The translations under genes and the position numbers were made by a program. Below, piece by piece: positions 47,921 to 55,543 of a stretch of DNA of 64,000 nt. Each line of letters opens with the position of its first letter. The first letter of the stretch is position 1. The notes beneath the pieces were generated by a model that was given only the letters and a program-made list of their open reading frames with translations, did no database searches and was not told the origin of the DNA. The stretch is from a virus: positions 1-64,000 of IMG/VR virus record IMGVR_UViG_3300047509_000106. One strand, written 5' to 3'.

Positions 47921-48156
47921 GCCCATCGCCTTCCGTGCCGGTTCGCGAATTGTGGTCATGCGTCGGCTTGTTGCCGGCGATGTTGGAGAGAGGCGAAGCG
48001 GACCGGCACGAAGGGCCGAATGAAACTCTCGGTCCGGTGGGCGAGTTTAAGTGCGTTAGCCCGCGCTGGCTTGTTGCCGAGCGAACCGCTCGCTTTTCAA
48101 TGCGGGCGAGCGCCGGACCGGAGATTATCCGGAATTTCTTGTGAAAGGAAACTGAA
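47921..48156 (+). ncRNA. Structured intergenic region, possible RNA element
   Basis: 236 nt without a convincing gene (a GTG-started 69-codon frame from 47935 has no Shine-Dalgarno site). Complementary pairs: GTGCCGGT near 47936 with ACCGGCAC near 48010; CGTCGGC/GCCGGCG hairpin around 47962-47980; GGTCCGG near 48032 with CCGGACC near 48113; CGAGCG-AAC-CGCTCG hairpin near 48080 followed by TTTT. GGCTTGTTGCCG occurs twice. It suggests a duplicated structured RNA. Function unknown. Confidence 0.4.
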
Positions 48157-48375
48157 ATGGTAGTCCGTGCAAAAGTTCGCTGCAACCACAAGGGTGCTAG
48201 CGATGTCAGCTTCAACACTGTCTACGAACCGGACGGGACGAAGAACGACGAGAACGCCCGGTTCACCAAGGCAACGCCGTGGGGCGACATCAAGATGGGA
48301 ATTGACAACCCGGCAGCGTTGGAACAGTTTGAAGTCGGCAAGGAATACTACGTCGATTTCACACCGGCGGGATAG
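48157..48375 (+). CDS. Small beta-rich protein
   Basis: 72 residues: VRCNHKGASDVSFNTVYEPD, KMGIDNPAALEQFEVGKEYY, VDFTPAG, like small phage proteins of the SH3/OB type. AAAGGAAACTGAA precedes ATG. It lies between two structured RNA-like spacers. Confidence 0.65.
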   Translation: MVVRAKVRCNHKGASDVSFNTVYEPDGTKNDENARFTKATPWGDIKMGIDNPAALEQFEVGKEYYVDFTPAG

Positions 48376-48404
48376 TTCGCCCGAGATTGTGAGAAGTTCG
48401 CCCG

Positions 48405-48499
48405 CGTGGTGCGTCACGGGGCCTGCGACAGCCCCGGCCGGTCAGGCCGGTCTATGCCGCCGGCGCTACGACGCACCGTGGCAAACCGGCCGGGGTTTT
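48405..48499 (+). promoter_or_regulatory. Candidate attenuator/riboswitch-like RNA
   Basis: GGTGCGTC (48408-48415) pairs with GACGCACC (48470-48477) and encloses GGGGC/GCCCC (48418-48422/48431-48435). Alternatively CCCCGGCCGGT (48432-48442) pairs over 11 bp with ACCGGCCGGGG (48485-48495), followed by TTTT (48496-48499), a terminator-like arm. The two folds exclude each other through 48432-48435. It ends 4 nt before ATG 48504. Confidence 0.5.
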
Positions 48500-48503
48500 G
48501 ACA

Positions 48504-48848
48504 ATGAGCGAAGCAAACGCCTACTACTTCGGATGCCTTGCGAGAGTAGGCCACTACCTCTACACGCAATCAGGCGAGGTGCTTTGGAAGGACGCGCCGT
48601 TTCCGTTTCCAATCTCAAAACTTGACGGCGGGTTTTTACCCACAGGCGAGCAGGTGGAGGGAATCGTTCATCACGAAATTATCGGCGGATGGACCGTAAT
48701 CGCGTTCTATGACCGTTCGGTGGATAGTCGGCTGAACAGCAACAGCGCCTTTGTGATTCGTGGCGAAAAGACGAAAGAGGAAGCAATCGCGGCGGCTCGT
48801 TCGCTGTTCTCCGGCATCTTCGCCCGGTTCCGGTTCGAGGTTTGTTGA
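48504..48848 (+). CDS. Hypothetical protein behind structured leader
   Basis: 114 residues (EANAYYFGCLARVGHYLYTQ; GGWTVIAFYDRSVDSRLNSN; SAFVIRGEKTKEEAIAAARS). No family recognised. No Shine-Dalgarno site, since the leader structure runs up to the start. Confidence 0.6.
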   Translation: MSEANAYYFGCLARVGHYLYTQSGEVLWKDAPFPFPISKLDGGFLPTGEQVEGIVHHEIIGGWTVIAFYDRSVDSRLNSNSAFVIRGEKTKEEAIAAARSLFSGIFARFRFEVC

Positions 48849-48858
48849 AAGGTAAAGC

Positions 48859-49014
48859 GTGCGTGCTTTCGCGTGGGCTTTGATGACTGTCCTGAGTCTG
48901 TGCGGACTCGGGTTGTTGCTTTTCGGTTGGCGATACAACGAAACGCTCGCATCCGTTTTCGGAATCGGGCTGTTGGTTGTGGCGCTGGCCGTCAAGCCGA
49001 GCAGGGGAGGTTGA
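48859..49014 (+). CDS. Small two-TM membrane protein (51 aa)
   Basis: GTG start after AAAGGTAAAGC. Two hydrophobic helices (AFAWALMTVLSLCGLGLLLF; SVFGIGLLVVALAV). GGGGAGG at its end is the Shine-Dalgarno site of the next gene. Confidence 0.55.
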   Translation: MRAFAWALMTVLSLCGLGLLLFGWRYNETLASVFGIGLLVVALAVKPSRGG

Positions 49015-49016
49015 TC

Positions 49017-50936
49017 TTGCAACGGCATACCCTAGTCGGCCTGTTGGTATTCGCAGCGATGGCCGCAATTCTGGACGACAAGGCAAGCGCCTTCCCCACG
49101 ACTGGCAAGCAACGGCCCGTTTACACAAAAACCATTCAGCATCCCGATGTGGCGCTTCAGTCGATAATCTACCATCTCACGAACGTCGTGCGCGCCGACG
49201 ACCGGCCGTTTGTGCGCTACTTCTGGTGGGGGAGCACACCCGATGATCGTCTCGTACACGATGTCACAAACTTCTCCGTCTATCTCAACACGACAAATTC
49301 GCAGGTTCGGATCGTCTTGCCGACGCCGATTTCGGGCACTGACTTTCGCCTTTGGGCGGTCGATATTCGTGATTTGGGTTGGACAGTCAATGCTTTCGCA
49401 TCTGTGGCTCATCGTGACCGTGTTTTCACCGAACCGAACGTCGATCATTACCTTGCGGAGAAGGCGCGTCGTCTCATTGGCGTGGCGCAAGATGCTAAGT
49501 TTTTCCACGCTGAAGCTGTCGTCCCCGGCGCATGGTTCACCTGGACGGTGATGAATCCCGGTGAGTCTCAGACGGACAACTACTACGACCTCTTGTATGC
49601 CCGCGAACGATTCGGCGATGACATCATCGGCCCGCAAGTCGATATTCCTACGGCGGTCACGGCCGCGAACGTCCTCACTCCCGAGCCAGTCAAGCCAACG
49701 GGCAAGCCGTGGCCGGGCGGCGTGTGGAAAGACGACGGCAAGTATTACGCGCCTGGCTCGTTCACCTGGATTCCCATTGACGAACTGAAGCAGTGGGAAA
49801 AGGATCATGCGGCGTGGGAGCAAGCGAAGGCCAACCCGACTGCGCCGCCCGCGAAAGCGCCGGCGATTGTGCTGCCGATTGGGACGCGGTTCGACGGGAA
49901 GGCAAAGAAGAATTTCCCCGAGAACTTGCAACAGTTCCAAGATCGTTGGGGGCGCACTGCAAACCGGGCATTTCTCGATGGTCAGAAGATATTCGTTGAC
50001 AAGGGAGCCGTTGTCGCGGGCAGCTACAACAACAAAACGCGAGGTTCTTTTGTCGCTTACAACGACCGCGTGATCCGCATTCAAAACGGCGAGTTCAACA
50101 ATGGCGGCGGCAACATGGACACTCAGGACTTCGACCGCACAAGCGGCCGGAAGAATCCTGCCAATCTTCCTCTCGAAACATCGCTGGGCCAATTGCTCGA
50201 AGATGCTGGCGAAAACCTCTACACGCTGCCGAACGGACTGCAAGCTGCATTGATCCACGGGGCTGCGCCGGAACGCAAGCGCGTTGACCACGCCGACAGC
50301 AAGTTCGTTCACTCTTCGCTCGACCCGCGCGATGTCACGATCTGGGACGGATATAGCTCTTGTTGTCTATGCCATGCTCGTTCTCACGGTGTTCTCGCGC
50401 CGTCGAACAACAGAGTCAACGAAGCGAAGGCAAAGGGGCTACGGCTCAACTTCCTCAACAAGAACGATGAGCTTGTAGTTAATGGATTTTTCAAACTGGA
50501 AGATTACCGGCTTGAACAGATTCGGATGCCGTTCAAGGAAGCTCTTAAAGAGGCGACGACGCTGACAGAGGCACCGCCCTGGAACGGGACGCAGTGGGCC
50601 GAAGCGACAGTGAACTTCATTTCGTGGTTCAACGACGGAATCGACATCTATCAGGCAAGCGCCGAACTTGGCGTTCCCCCGCTTGTCACTTTGATTGCCT
50701 GTGCTCAACTGCTCGGCAAAGACAATGTTGGGAACTTCGGATCGAAAGCGATCTTTGTCAACTTCCCAATCGGTCGCGCTGAGTGGACGGACGACGTGCA
50801 GCCCGAATTGCAGAACGTGATTGCGTTAATGAGGGACATAGAGAACCCCAACCCGATACTGGCGATTTTCGCGCCCGAGTTGCTTCGCCAGATTCAATAC
50901 AGCGGCGTCGGCACAACGGAGAAAAAGAAGAAGTGA
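49017..50936 (+). CDS. Exported protein with CxxCH (c-type haem) motif
   Basis: 639 residues. TTG start 6 nt after GGGGAGG. Signal peptide QRHTLVGLLVFAAMAAILDD, cleavage after KASA. The long N-terminal part is beta-rich with aromatic residues; a Pro/Lys segment lies near 220-290; SSCCLCHARSHG (around 455-465) holds one CxxCH. This combination resembles planctomycete exported proteins with cytochrome-c-like sites. It is unusual in a phage. One haem on the outside of the membrane is inferred. Confidence 0.65.
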   Translation: MQRHTLVGLLVFAAMAAILDDKASAFPTTGKQRPVYTKTIQHPDVALQSIIYHLTNVVRADDRPFVRYFWWGSTPDDRLVHDVTNFSVYLNTTNSQVRIVLPTPISGTDFRLWAVDIRDLGWTVNAFASVAHRDRVFTEPNVDHYLAEKARRLIGVAQDAKFFHAEAVVPGAWFTWTVMNPGESQTDNYYDLLYARERFGDDIIGPQVDIPTAVTAANVLTPEPVKPTGKPWPGGVWKDDGKYYAPGSFTWIPIDELKQWEKDHAAWEQAKANPTAPPAKAPAIVLPIGTRFDGKAKKNFPENLQQFQDRWGRTANRAFLDGQKIFVDKGAVVAGSYNNKTRGSFVAYNDRVIRIQNGEFNNGGGNMDTQDFDRTSGRKNPANLPLETSLGQLLEDAGENLYTLPNGLQAALIHGAAPERKRVDHADSKFVHSSLDPRDVTIWDGYSSCCLCHARSHGVLAPSNNRVNEAKAKGLRLNFLNKNDELVVNGFFKLEDYRLEQIRMPFKEALKEATTLTEAPPWNGTQWAEATVNFISWFNDGIDIYQASAELGVPPLVTLIACAQLLGKDNVGNFGSKAIFVNFPIGRAEWTDDVQPELQNVIALMRDIENPNPILAIFAPELLRQIQYSGVGTTEKKKK

Positions 50937-51070
50937 GTCCATCCCAGCGGATGCTGCGATACGTGCAATACCTGCGGGTGTTATCGCAGCCGGCGTTTCC
51001 GCTGTCGATGCCGCGGCTGGACCGGCTGGAGTCGTACCTGATGCAGCGGATTATGAGGACCAGAAAATGA
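50933..51070 (+). CDS. Small basic protein (45 aa)
   Basis: GTGA overlap with the haem-motif gene. Helical and Arg/Leu-rich (QRMLRYVQYLRVLSQPAFPL; LDRLESYLMQRIMRT). Stop overlaps the next ATG. Confidence 0.5.
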   Translation: MSPSQRMLRYVQYLRVLSQPAFPLSMPRLDRLESYLMQRIMRTRK

Positions 51071-51450
51071 ACAACATCCCTACGGTCGTCATCGTCATTA
51101 TCGCGGTCCTGCTCGTCGGCATCTTCGTGCTGTTGCTGCCGACCTACGCTACCGCCGACCTAAAGGCAGTCGTGGACGTGGAGGACAAGCGGATCGCTGA
51201 GCGGAAGGTCTACCTGCGCTACGAATGGAGTGAAAGCGAACTGACGACGTGCGAGGCGTACCTGCCGAAAGGCGAAGTGCCGACGGAGCAATCGTGGGAG
51301 TTGCTATTCGAGAACACCGAGGTCATGCGCCAAGCGTTCCAGGTCGCGAAGCACAATCCGAACGGGCAGAAGATCACCGTGCGGGCTCGCGAGGTGCAGA
51401 CGCTTCGCGGACGGGGGTTGTTGATTGAGTCGATTAGGAGTTCGTGGTGA
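51067..51450 (+). CDS. Membrane-anchored protein
   Basis: 127 residues: one TM segment (TVVIVIIAVLLVGIFVLLLP) then an alpha/beta domain (KVYLRYEWSESELTTCEAYL). ATGA overlap upstream, GTGA overlap downstream. Function unknown. Confidence 0.6.
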   Translation: MNNIPTVVIVIIAVLLVGIFVLLLPTYATADLKAVVDVEDKRIAERKVYLRYEWSESELTTCEAYLPKGEVPTEQSWELLFENTEVMRQAFQVAKHNPNGQKITVRAREVQTLRGRGLLIESIRSSW

Positions 51451-51680
51451 GGCGTCTTCGTGGCTGGCTTGCGAGACGGTTTTACCGGGCCGCGTTCATG
51501 TGCGATGTTGAACGCGAGATAGAAGTTCGCGTCGTGCGCCAGACGGACGGGATGGTGGAATTGCGACTGGAAATCGCTTCGCTCTGGCTGGCGATTCCGT
51601 TGGGTGAAGATGAGCGCCAAGAAATCGGCAACGCTCTGTTGCTGCCTGGCGAACGGTTGACGGTGGATTTTGGAGATTGA
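51447..51680 (+). CDS. Small protein, companion of membrane protein
   Basis: 77 residues: basic start (RRLRGWLARRFYRA), then beta strands (EIEVRVVRQTDGMVELRLEI). GTG start overlapping the upstream stop. Function unknown. Confidence 0.55.
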   Translation: MRRLRGWLARRFYRAAFMCDVEREIEVRVVRQTDGMVELRLEIASLWLAIPLGEDERQEIGNALLLPGERLTVDFGD

Positions 51681-51707
51681 AAGCGGTGCCAAACGCTTTT
51701 GTCGGAG
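51681..51707 (+). repeat. AAGCG-GTGCCAAA-CGCTT leader hairpin, copy 1
   Basis: AAAGCGGTGCCAAACGCTTT with stem AAGCG/CGCTT, then a short spacer and GGAGT before ATG 51714. The same string occurs before 52762. Confidence 0.55.
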
Positions 51708-51713
51708 TCTGAC

Positions 51714-52490
51714 ATGCGAGTCTTTGTAATCGCCGTGGCGCTGGCCATACTGGCGCTGCCTATCGTTGCTCTTTCGGCGTTCGGCCAGTGCCGAACCGCC
51801 TACGCGCCACAATACTATCAGCCGACTTACCAGCAGAGCTACGCGAACTATCAGATCGTGCAGCCCGTGGCGGTCGCGACGTTCCTAGTACCGAACACTT
51901 ACTACAGCGTGCAGCCCGATCTCGCCGCTGCTCGCATCCAACAGCAAATTGCCGACGACGCTGCGGAGCGTGCGTTAGGGAAGATGTTGCAATTACTCAA
52001 GCAACAGCAACCGGTACCGGGCGCTATCCCGCCGGCCGCTGGGCAGGGAGCGCTGGCCGCGCCGCACGATCACGCGACGAGCTTGGCAACGAAGGTGCAA
52101 GCGGTCGTCGCGGCCCATTGCATCGCTTGTCACGGTGCGGGCAACAAGAACGGAATCGACCTGACCGACGTGTCGCGGCTCGATGACCGGCAGGCAATGG
52201 CCGTGCATCTCCGCACGTCGCTCGATCCGGTTGACCCGGGCTACATGCCAAAAAACAAGGCTGGTGAGAAGACGCCGGCTCTCGGTCAGCAAGAGTACGA
52301 CGACATCACGCATTGGGCCTTTGAAGTGGCGAGCAAGTTCCGCAAGGCAGCGCCGCTCGCCAAGCCGGCCGTGCCCGATAAAGCCGTCGATCCGAAGCCA
52401 CCGATTCCGCCCGCCGTCGATCCGAAGAAACCGGGCGACGATGACAATGAAGTGGCGAAGCGGAAGAAGAAAGGCCGACCAATCGGTTGA
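51714..52490 (+). CDS. Exported cytochrome c-like protein
   Basis: 258 residues. Signal peptide RVFVIAVALAILALPIVALS to FGQ. A Tyr/Gln-rich stretch (YAPQYYQPTYQQSYANYQIV), a helical part, then a cytochrome c-type domain: VQAVVAAHCIACHGAGNKNG with CIACH, IDLTDVSRLDD, DPGYMPK (Met ligand candidate) and EYDDITHWAFEV. The tail is Pro/Lys-rich. The CxxCHG...PxMP pattern is the planctomycete cytochrome C type. Located in the cell envelope by inference. Confidence 0.75.
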   Translation: MRVFVIAVALAILALPIVALSAFGQCRTAYAPQYYQPTYQQSYANYQIVQPVAVATFLVPNTYYSVQPDLAAARIQQQIADDAAERALGKMLQLLKQQQPVPGAIPPAAGQGALAAPHDHATSLATKVQAVVAAHCIACHGAGNKNGIDLTDVSRLDDRQAMAVHLRTSLDPVDPGYMPKNKAGEKTPALGQQEYDDITHWAFEVASKFRKAAPLAKPAVPDKAVDPKPPIPPAVDPKKPGDDDNEVAKRKKKGRPIG

Positions 52491-52610
52491 GAACTGTAGA
52501 GCGGACTGCGCTGTCGGTGCCAATCATAAAGGCGGCGCAGGAAGCTCTACACGAAATGGGCCGGGGCGTTCTACTAAGGACGTTGGGCTGATCGTCGGTC
52601 CCGGAATTGC

Positions 52611-52639
52611 TTGGCACCGCGTTTCGCCGGCCCTATAAT
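52611..52639 (+). promoter_or_regulatory. Strong sigma-70-type promoter
   Basis: TTGGCA (52611-52616), 17-nt spacer, perfect TATAAT (52634-52639). It reads into the exported-protein gene at 52762 through a leader of about 115 nt. It is the best housekeeping-type promoter seen in the window. Confidence 0.75.
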
Positions 52640-52662
52640 ATAAATGCCACACCAGACGTTCG

Positions 52663-52692
52663 GCGGTCCTGCTTGTGGGGACCGCTAATTTT
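52663..52692 (+). terminator. Leader hairpin/attenuator
   Basis: GCGGTCC (52663-52669) pairs with GGACCGC (52679-52685), followed by TAATTTT. It lies in the leader of the 52762 gene and could attenuate it. Confidence 0.5.
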
Positions 52693-52732
52693 GATGCAAG
52701 CCCCTGCGGTGCCAACGTTCCGTTAATATAAG

Positions 52733-52757
52733 CGGTGCCAAAACGCTTTCGGGAGTT
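52733..52757 (+). repeat. AAGCG-GTGCCAAAA-CGCTT leader hairpin, copy 2
   Basis: TAAGCGGTGCCAAAACGCTTTC, same hairpin as before 51714, followed by GGGAGT and ATG 52762. The core GCGGTGCCAA also occurs once more just upstream, near 52705. Confidence 0.55.
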
Positions 52758-52761
52758 GGTA

Positions 52762-53232
52762 ATGTTTCGTCTCACTTCTTTGTTTTTGGCCGCTCTGTCG
52801 ATCGGTCTCTTGGCAACGGATGCAAAAGCCTGCAATCGGGTTTGCGCCGCCGTCGCAGTGCAACAAGTCAGCTACGCTCAGCCTGTAGCAGTGCAGCAAG
52901 TCGCCCTGGTCCCCCAAGTCCAGTCCTACGCCGTGATGCCGTCCTTCGCTCAGGTCCAGGCCGTCAGCTACGCGGCACCAGTCCAGTCGTTCGCCGTCCA
53001 GTCCTACGCGATGCCGGCCTTCGCGGCTAACGTCGGCTACGGCGGGTTCTCTGGCCGTGCCTTCCCGGTCGCCGGGTTCAATGGCGGCTTCGGGGGCGGC
53101 GCTGGCTTCCGCGCTGGTGGTGGAGGCGGTGGGCTCGGGCTCGGCGGGCTGGTGAATGCAGTGGGCAACGTGGCGAACTCGCCGGCAGGTCTTGCGGCCC
53201 TCGGGTTCCTCGCCGGTCGCGCTGGTCGCTAA
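52762..53232 (+). CDS. Exported Val/Gln- and Gly-rich protein
   Basis: 156 residues. Signal peptide FRLTSLFLAALSIGLLATDA. Then repeats such as VQQVSYAQPVAVQQVALVPQ, followed by a Gly-rich end (GGAGFRAGGGGGGLGLGGLV). This composition is common in secreted planctomycete proteins; a cell-surface role is inferred. GGGAG precedes ATG. It has its own promoter and a terminator, so it forms a single-gene unit expressed apart from the late operon. Confidence 0.7.
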   Translation: MFRLTSLFLAALSIGLLATDAKACNRVCAAVAVQQVSYAQPVAVQQVALVPQVQSYAVMPSFAQVQAVSYAAPVQSFAVQSYAMPAFAANVGYGGFSGRAFPVAGFNGGFGGGAGFRAGGGGGGLGLGGLVNAVGNVANSPAGLAALGFLAGRAGR

Positions 53233-53249
53233 TTTGAGTTGATGCTGAC

Positions 53250-53278
53250 GCTCCGGCCGAAAGGCCGGAGCGCTCTTC
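53250..53278 (+). terminator. Intrinsic terminator after exported-protein gene
   Basis: GCTCCGGCC (53250-53258), GAAA tetraloop, GGCCGGAGC (53263-53271), then GCTCTTCT. A perfect 9-bp stem; the T-run is weak. Confidence 0.75.
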
Positions 53279-53279
53279 T

Positions 53280-53507
53280 ATGTCAGGGCTCTTACCAGCT
53301 TGGCAAACCTGTCCGCACGATTTCCCAATCCTGCATGAGCTACGCTACCCCGACGGCGAGAAGTACGGCGTACTGGCCGTCTGCTTCCACTGTCGATGCC
53401 GGCGCGTGACCGATTGGGACGGATGGACGACGCGGTACATGCCGCCGATCCCGCGGCGAAGCGAGTTCAAGGGCGGCATGTTGCGCTGGCTGATTGGGCT
53501 GCGTTAG
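53280..53507 (+). CDS. Small Cys/His protein
   Basis: 75 residues with TCPHDFP and CFHCRCRRV, a probable zinc site. It overlaps the end of the convergent integrase gene by 4 nt. It starts right after the terminator, so its expression is uncertain. Confidence 0.5.
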   Translation: MSGLLPAWQTCPHDFPILHELRYPDGEKYGVLAVCFHCRCRRVTDWDGWTTRYMPPIPRRSEFKGGMLRWLIGLR

Positions 53508-54538
53508 GAAACGCGGTTGGCGGCTTCGCGCAACGCCTGCGCGTGAGCGCCGACGTGTGCATAGACCTGATCTATCATCGCCGTGCTTTTGTGACCTAGC
53601 AGCTCCGCGAGCATTTTCGGGTGAATCCCTGACAGAACGCCACGGGTACAAAAACCATGCCGGTAGCCGTAAGCGAAAGTTCGCCGTCCTAAGTGTTTCT
53701 TCGACATCTTCCACAACCGCATTTGGATTGCATGGGGCGTGAGCTGCCTATCACGATTGCCGCGGAATAGCGCCCCTTCCTTATGCTTCTCCCGTTGCTC
53801 GGTCATGATCGTCAGCGCCTCTTGCGACAGGTAGAGGATGCGAGATTGCCCCTTGTGCCGCGTTTTGTGCTTCTGAAGGGCAATCACTCCGTTGGCCCAA
53901 TCGGTCCCCTCTACGGTCAATCCTGCCGCTTCCCCGGGCCGACAGCCCATGCACCAACAAAACCGACAAAGTTGCCTGAAATCGCCCTTCGTTAGTTCCA
54001 ATATCCGAAGGTGGGTTTTCTCGTCGATCGTTGCCTCTGCGCCACGGGCCTCTTTCGGGGGTAGGCGTAGCTTGAAATCCTTCCGTCCGGCCCACCGGAT
54101 GAGGTTTTGGGCCTGACTGAGGTACATCCGCCTGTAGCTATTTGACCATGGCTGGGATGCAGCCTGACGCTCGATTGCGAGCGGATCGGCTGTCTGTGCT
54201 GTCGAATCGGGGAAATGCCGTCCAAACGCGTTTAAGACAATCCCCATCCACCGTAACGCCCCGGTCCCGAATCGGTGCTTGAACGTGTCGAGGTACACGG
54301 TGATCAACTCGGCCAGCGGTTCCGGTCGATAGCCTGACTGCCCAGAATTGGCCGCTGCGACGGCCTCGGTGATCATCCCCTTCAGTTTGTCGAGGTCCTG
54401 AAGTGCTGCCCACGCCCCCGCCTCATCCGACGGATCGTGAACGCCTAGACTCTTCTGTTTTCCATTGCGTGTCACTGTCCAGACTCCCGCGGTTCGCTTT
54501 CGATTCCATCTGAACCACGGGCGGCTTTTCCTTGCCAT
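53504..54538 (-). CDS. int: Tyrosine recombinase (phage integrase)
   Basis: 344 residues. N-terminal arm/core-binding part (LITVYLDTFKHRF), then the catalytic domain: R200 in GCRPGEAAGL, K around 223-225 in LQKHKTRHKG, R293-H294 in FAYGYRHGF (the first His of HxxR is Tyr), H316 in LLGHKST, nucleophile Y326 in IDQVYAHV. It should recombine attP with a host site. It lies on the minus strand with a hairpin-bearing 258-nt gap upstream where attP may be. Confidence 0.95.
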   Translation of the reverse strand: MARKSRPWFRWNRKRTAGVWTVTRNGKQKSLGVHDPSDEAGAWAALQDLDKLKGMITEAVAAANSGQSGYRPEPLAELITVYLDTFKHRFGTGALRWMGIVLNAFGRHFPDSTAQTADPLAIERQAASQPWSNSYRRMYLSQAQNLIRWAGRKDFKLRLPPKEARGAEATIDEKTHLRILELTKGDFRQLCRFCWCMGCRPGEAAGLTVEGTDWANGVIALQKHKTRHKGQSRILYLSQEALTIMTEQREKHKEGALFRGNRDRQLTPHAIQMRLWKMSKKHLGRRTFAYGYRHGFCTRGVLSGIHPKMLAELLGHKSTAMIDQVYAHVGAHAQALREAANRVS

Positions 54539-54796
54539 GTTCAGCCCCTTTTTTGGAGCCGAACGGTGCGGATGCGTGCTTCGCCGGGTGGGACCTACTA
54601 CGTAAGTCCATACACTGCCATTGTATCAGACAAAGGAGATGTATGTCCGAACGGTACATCTCCTTTTCACCGGCACGCCAAACACCGTCAAAACAAGCGA
54701 GTTTTGCACCGTCCGGCCGAGTCGGGCGGGGTGATAGCGTCCGTTTTGGGGCGTGTAAAGGGGGATTAGTGCGTCGGGGAGTGCGAGACGCACGGA
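54539..54796. other. Gap upstream of integrase; possible attP region
   Basis: 258 nt without a convincing gene. It holds the 12-bp hairpin at 54632-54666 and an AT-richer stretch around 54600-54630. Reading on the minus strand, TACAAT near 54621-54626 is a possible -10 for the integrase. No tRNA 3'-end sequence is recognisable, so the att core cannot be named. Confidence 0.35.
54632..54667. terminator. Perfect 12-bp hairpin between lysogeny genes
   Basis: AAAGGAGATGTA (54632-54643) pairs with TACATCTCCTTT (54655-54666), 11-nt loop. T residues follow on the plus strand and A residues precede, so it could stop transcription both ways. It would stop read-through from the minus-strand cluster into the integrase. 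Confidence 0.6.
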
Positions 54797-54979
54797 TCAA
54801 TCTTTCAACTCGTCAGCGAACGCCAACAGGATCGGCGGGGAATTGTGGGCTAGGCGAGCAATGATCATCGCCGCGTTTTGAAGGTCGTGCCCGGTCGTAT
54901 TCTGTCTGCCAGCAATTTCGGCCAGTGCCATCGCTATCACTTCGCGGGCCTTTACCCATTGCTTAGCCGTCTCAATCAT
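54797..54979 (-). CDS. Small helical protein
   Basis: 60 residues, Ala-rich helix (KAREVIAMALAEIAGRQNTT). ATG 54979 follows GGAGAGGCGAGGGG; GTG 55000 is an alternative. It overlaps the upstream gene by 8 nt. Function unknown. Confidence 0.55.
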   Translation of the reverse strand: MIETAKQWVKAREVIAMALAEIAGRQNTTGHDLQNAAMIIARLAHNSPPILLAFADELKD

Positions 54980-55511
54980 CCCCTCGCCTCTCCTTCGCAC
55001 CCGGCTCCGACTGCCGTAATTCCTTCAGCAGCAAGTTGCCGACGAATGCGATGGTCTTGCAGATTTCCACAGTTTCGGCCGAGTATTGAGATGGCCAGTC
55101 AACCATCACGCCAAGATAGGTTGCCGAGCAGATGGCGCATAGCATCGTCTTCTGGCCGGCGAAGTGGCTGCCATCGGATCGTGTGAACTCTTTGACTCTG
55201 ACGCCGCGTGACCGGCAGCAGTCACATTCGGACTCGTCAATCTCAGCCATCCCTCTCTCCTCCGTCGGCTTGGCGAGCAGGGCGGCGGCCTTTTCCACCG
55301 CATCCGACATAACCGATCCGTTTGGCGAATCTCCGGCGCGAAGCCTGACTACGGCTCGGTGCAAGTACGATAGACCGTCCCGCAGCCGGTCGCACTCGGC
55401 GCGAAGCGATTCGTGGCTGTCAAGTAGTTCAAGCCACTCGCTAGTTTCGTTCGGAAACCAGAGGCGGGCATTCGCGATCTGCTCGGCGGACAGGATGTTG
55501 TCAGTCGGCAT
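54972..55511 (-). CDS. Hypothetical protein with Cys clusters
   Basis: 179 residues: helical N-terminus (LLDSHESLRAECDRLRDGLS), then ECDCCRSRGV and MLCAICSATYLG, probably one zinc site, and a helical end. Part of the minus-strand lysogeny-side cluster. Function unknown. Confidence 0.6.
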   Translation of the reverse strand: MPTDNILSAEQIANARLWFPNETSEWLELLDSHESLRAECDRLRDGLSYLHRAVVRLRAGDSPNGSVMSDAVEKAAALLAKPTEERGMAEIDESECDCCRSRGVRVKEFTRSDGSHFAGQKTMLCAICSATYLGVMVDWPSQYSAETVEICKTIAFVGNLLLKELRQSEPGAKERRGDD

Positions 55512-55543
55512 TTGCCTTTGCCAGCTCTTCTCGCGTCATATCG

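Noticed and set aside
53520-54540. attL/attR direct repeats around the integrase
   Set aside because: No long direct repeat or tRNA end was found by eye inside the window, and both window ends are still phage genes.
54423-54800. Minus-strand frame across the integrase start
   Set aside because: Overlaps the integrase gene in another frame, has low-complexity basic composition and no start signal.
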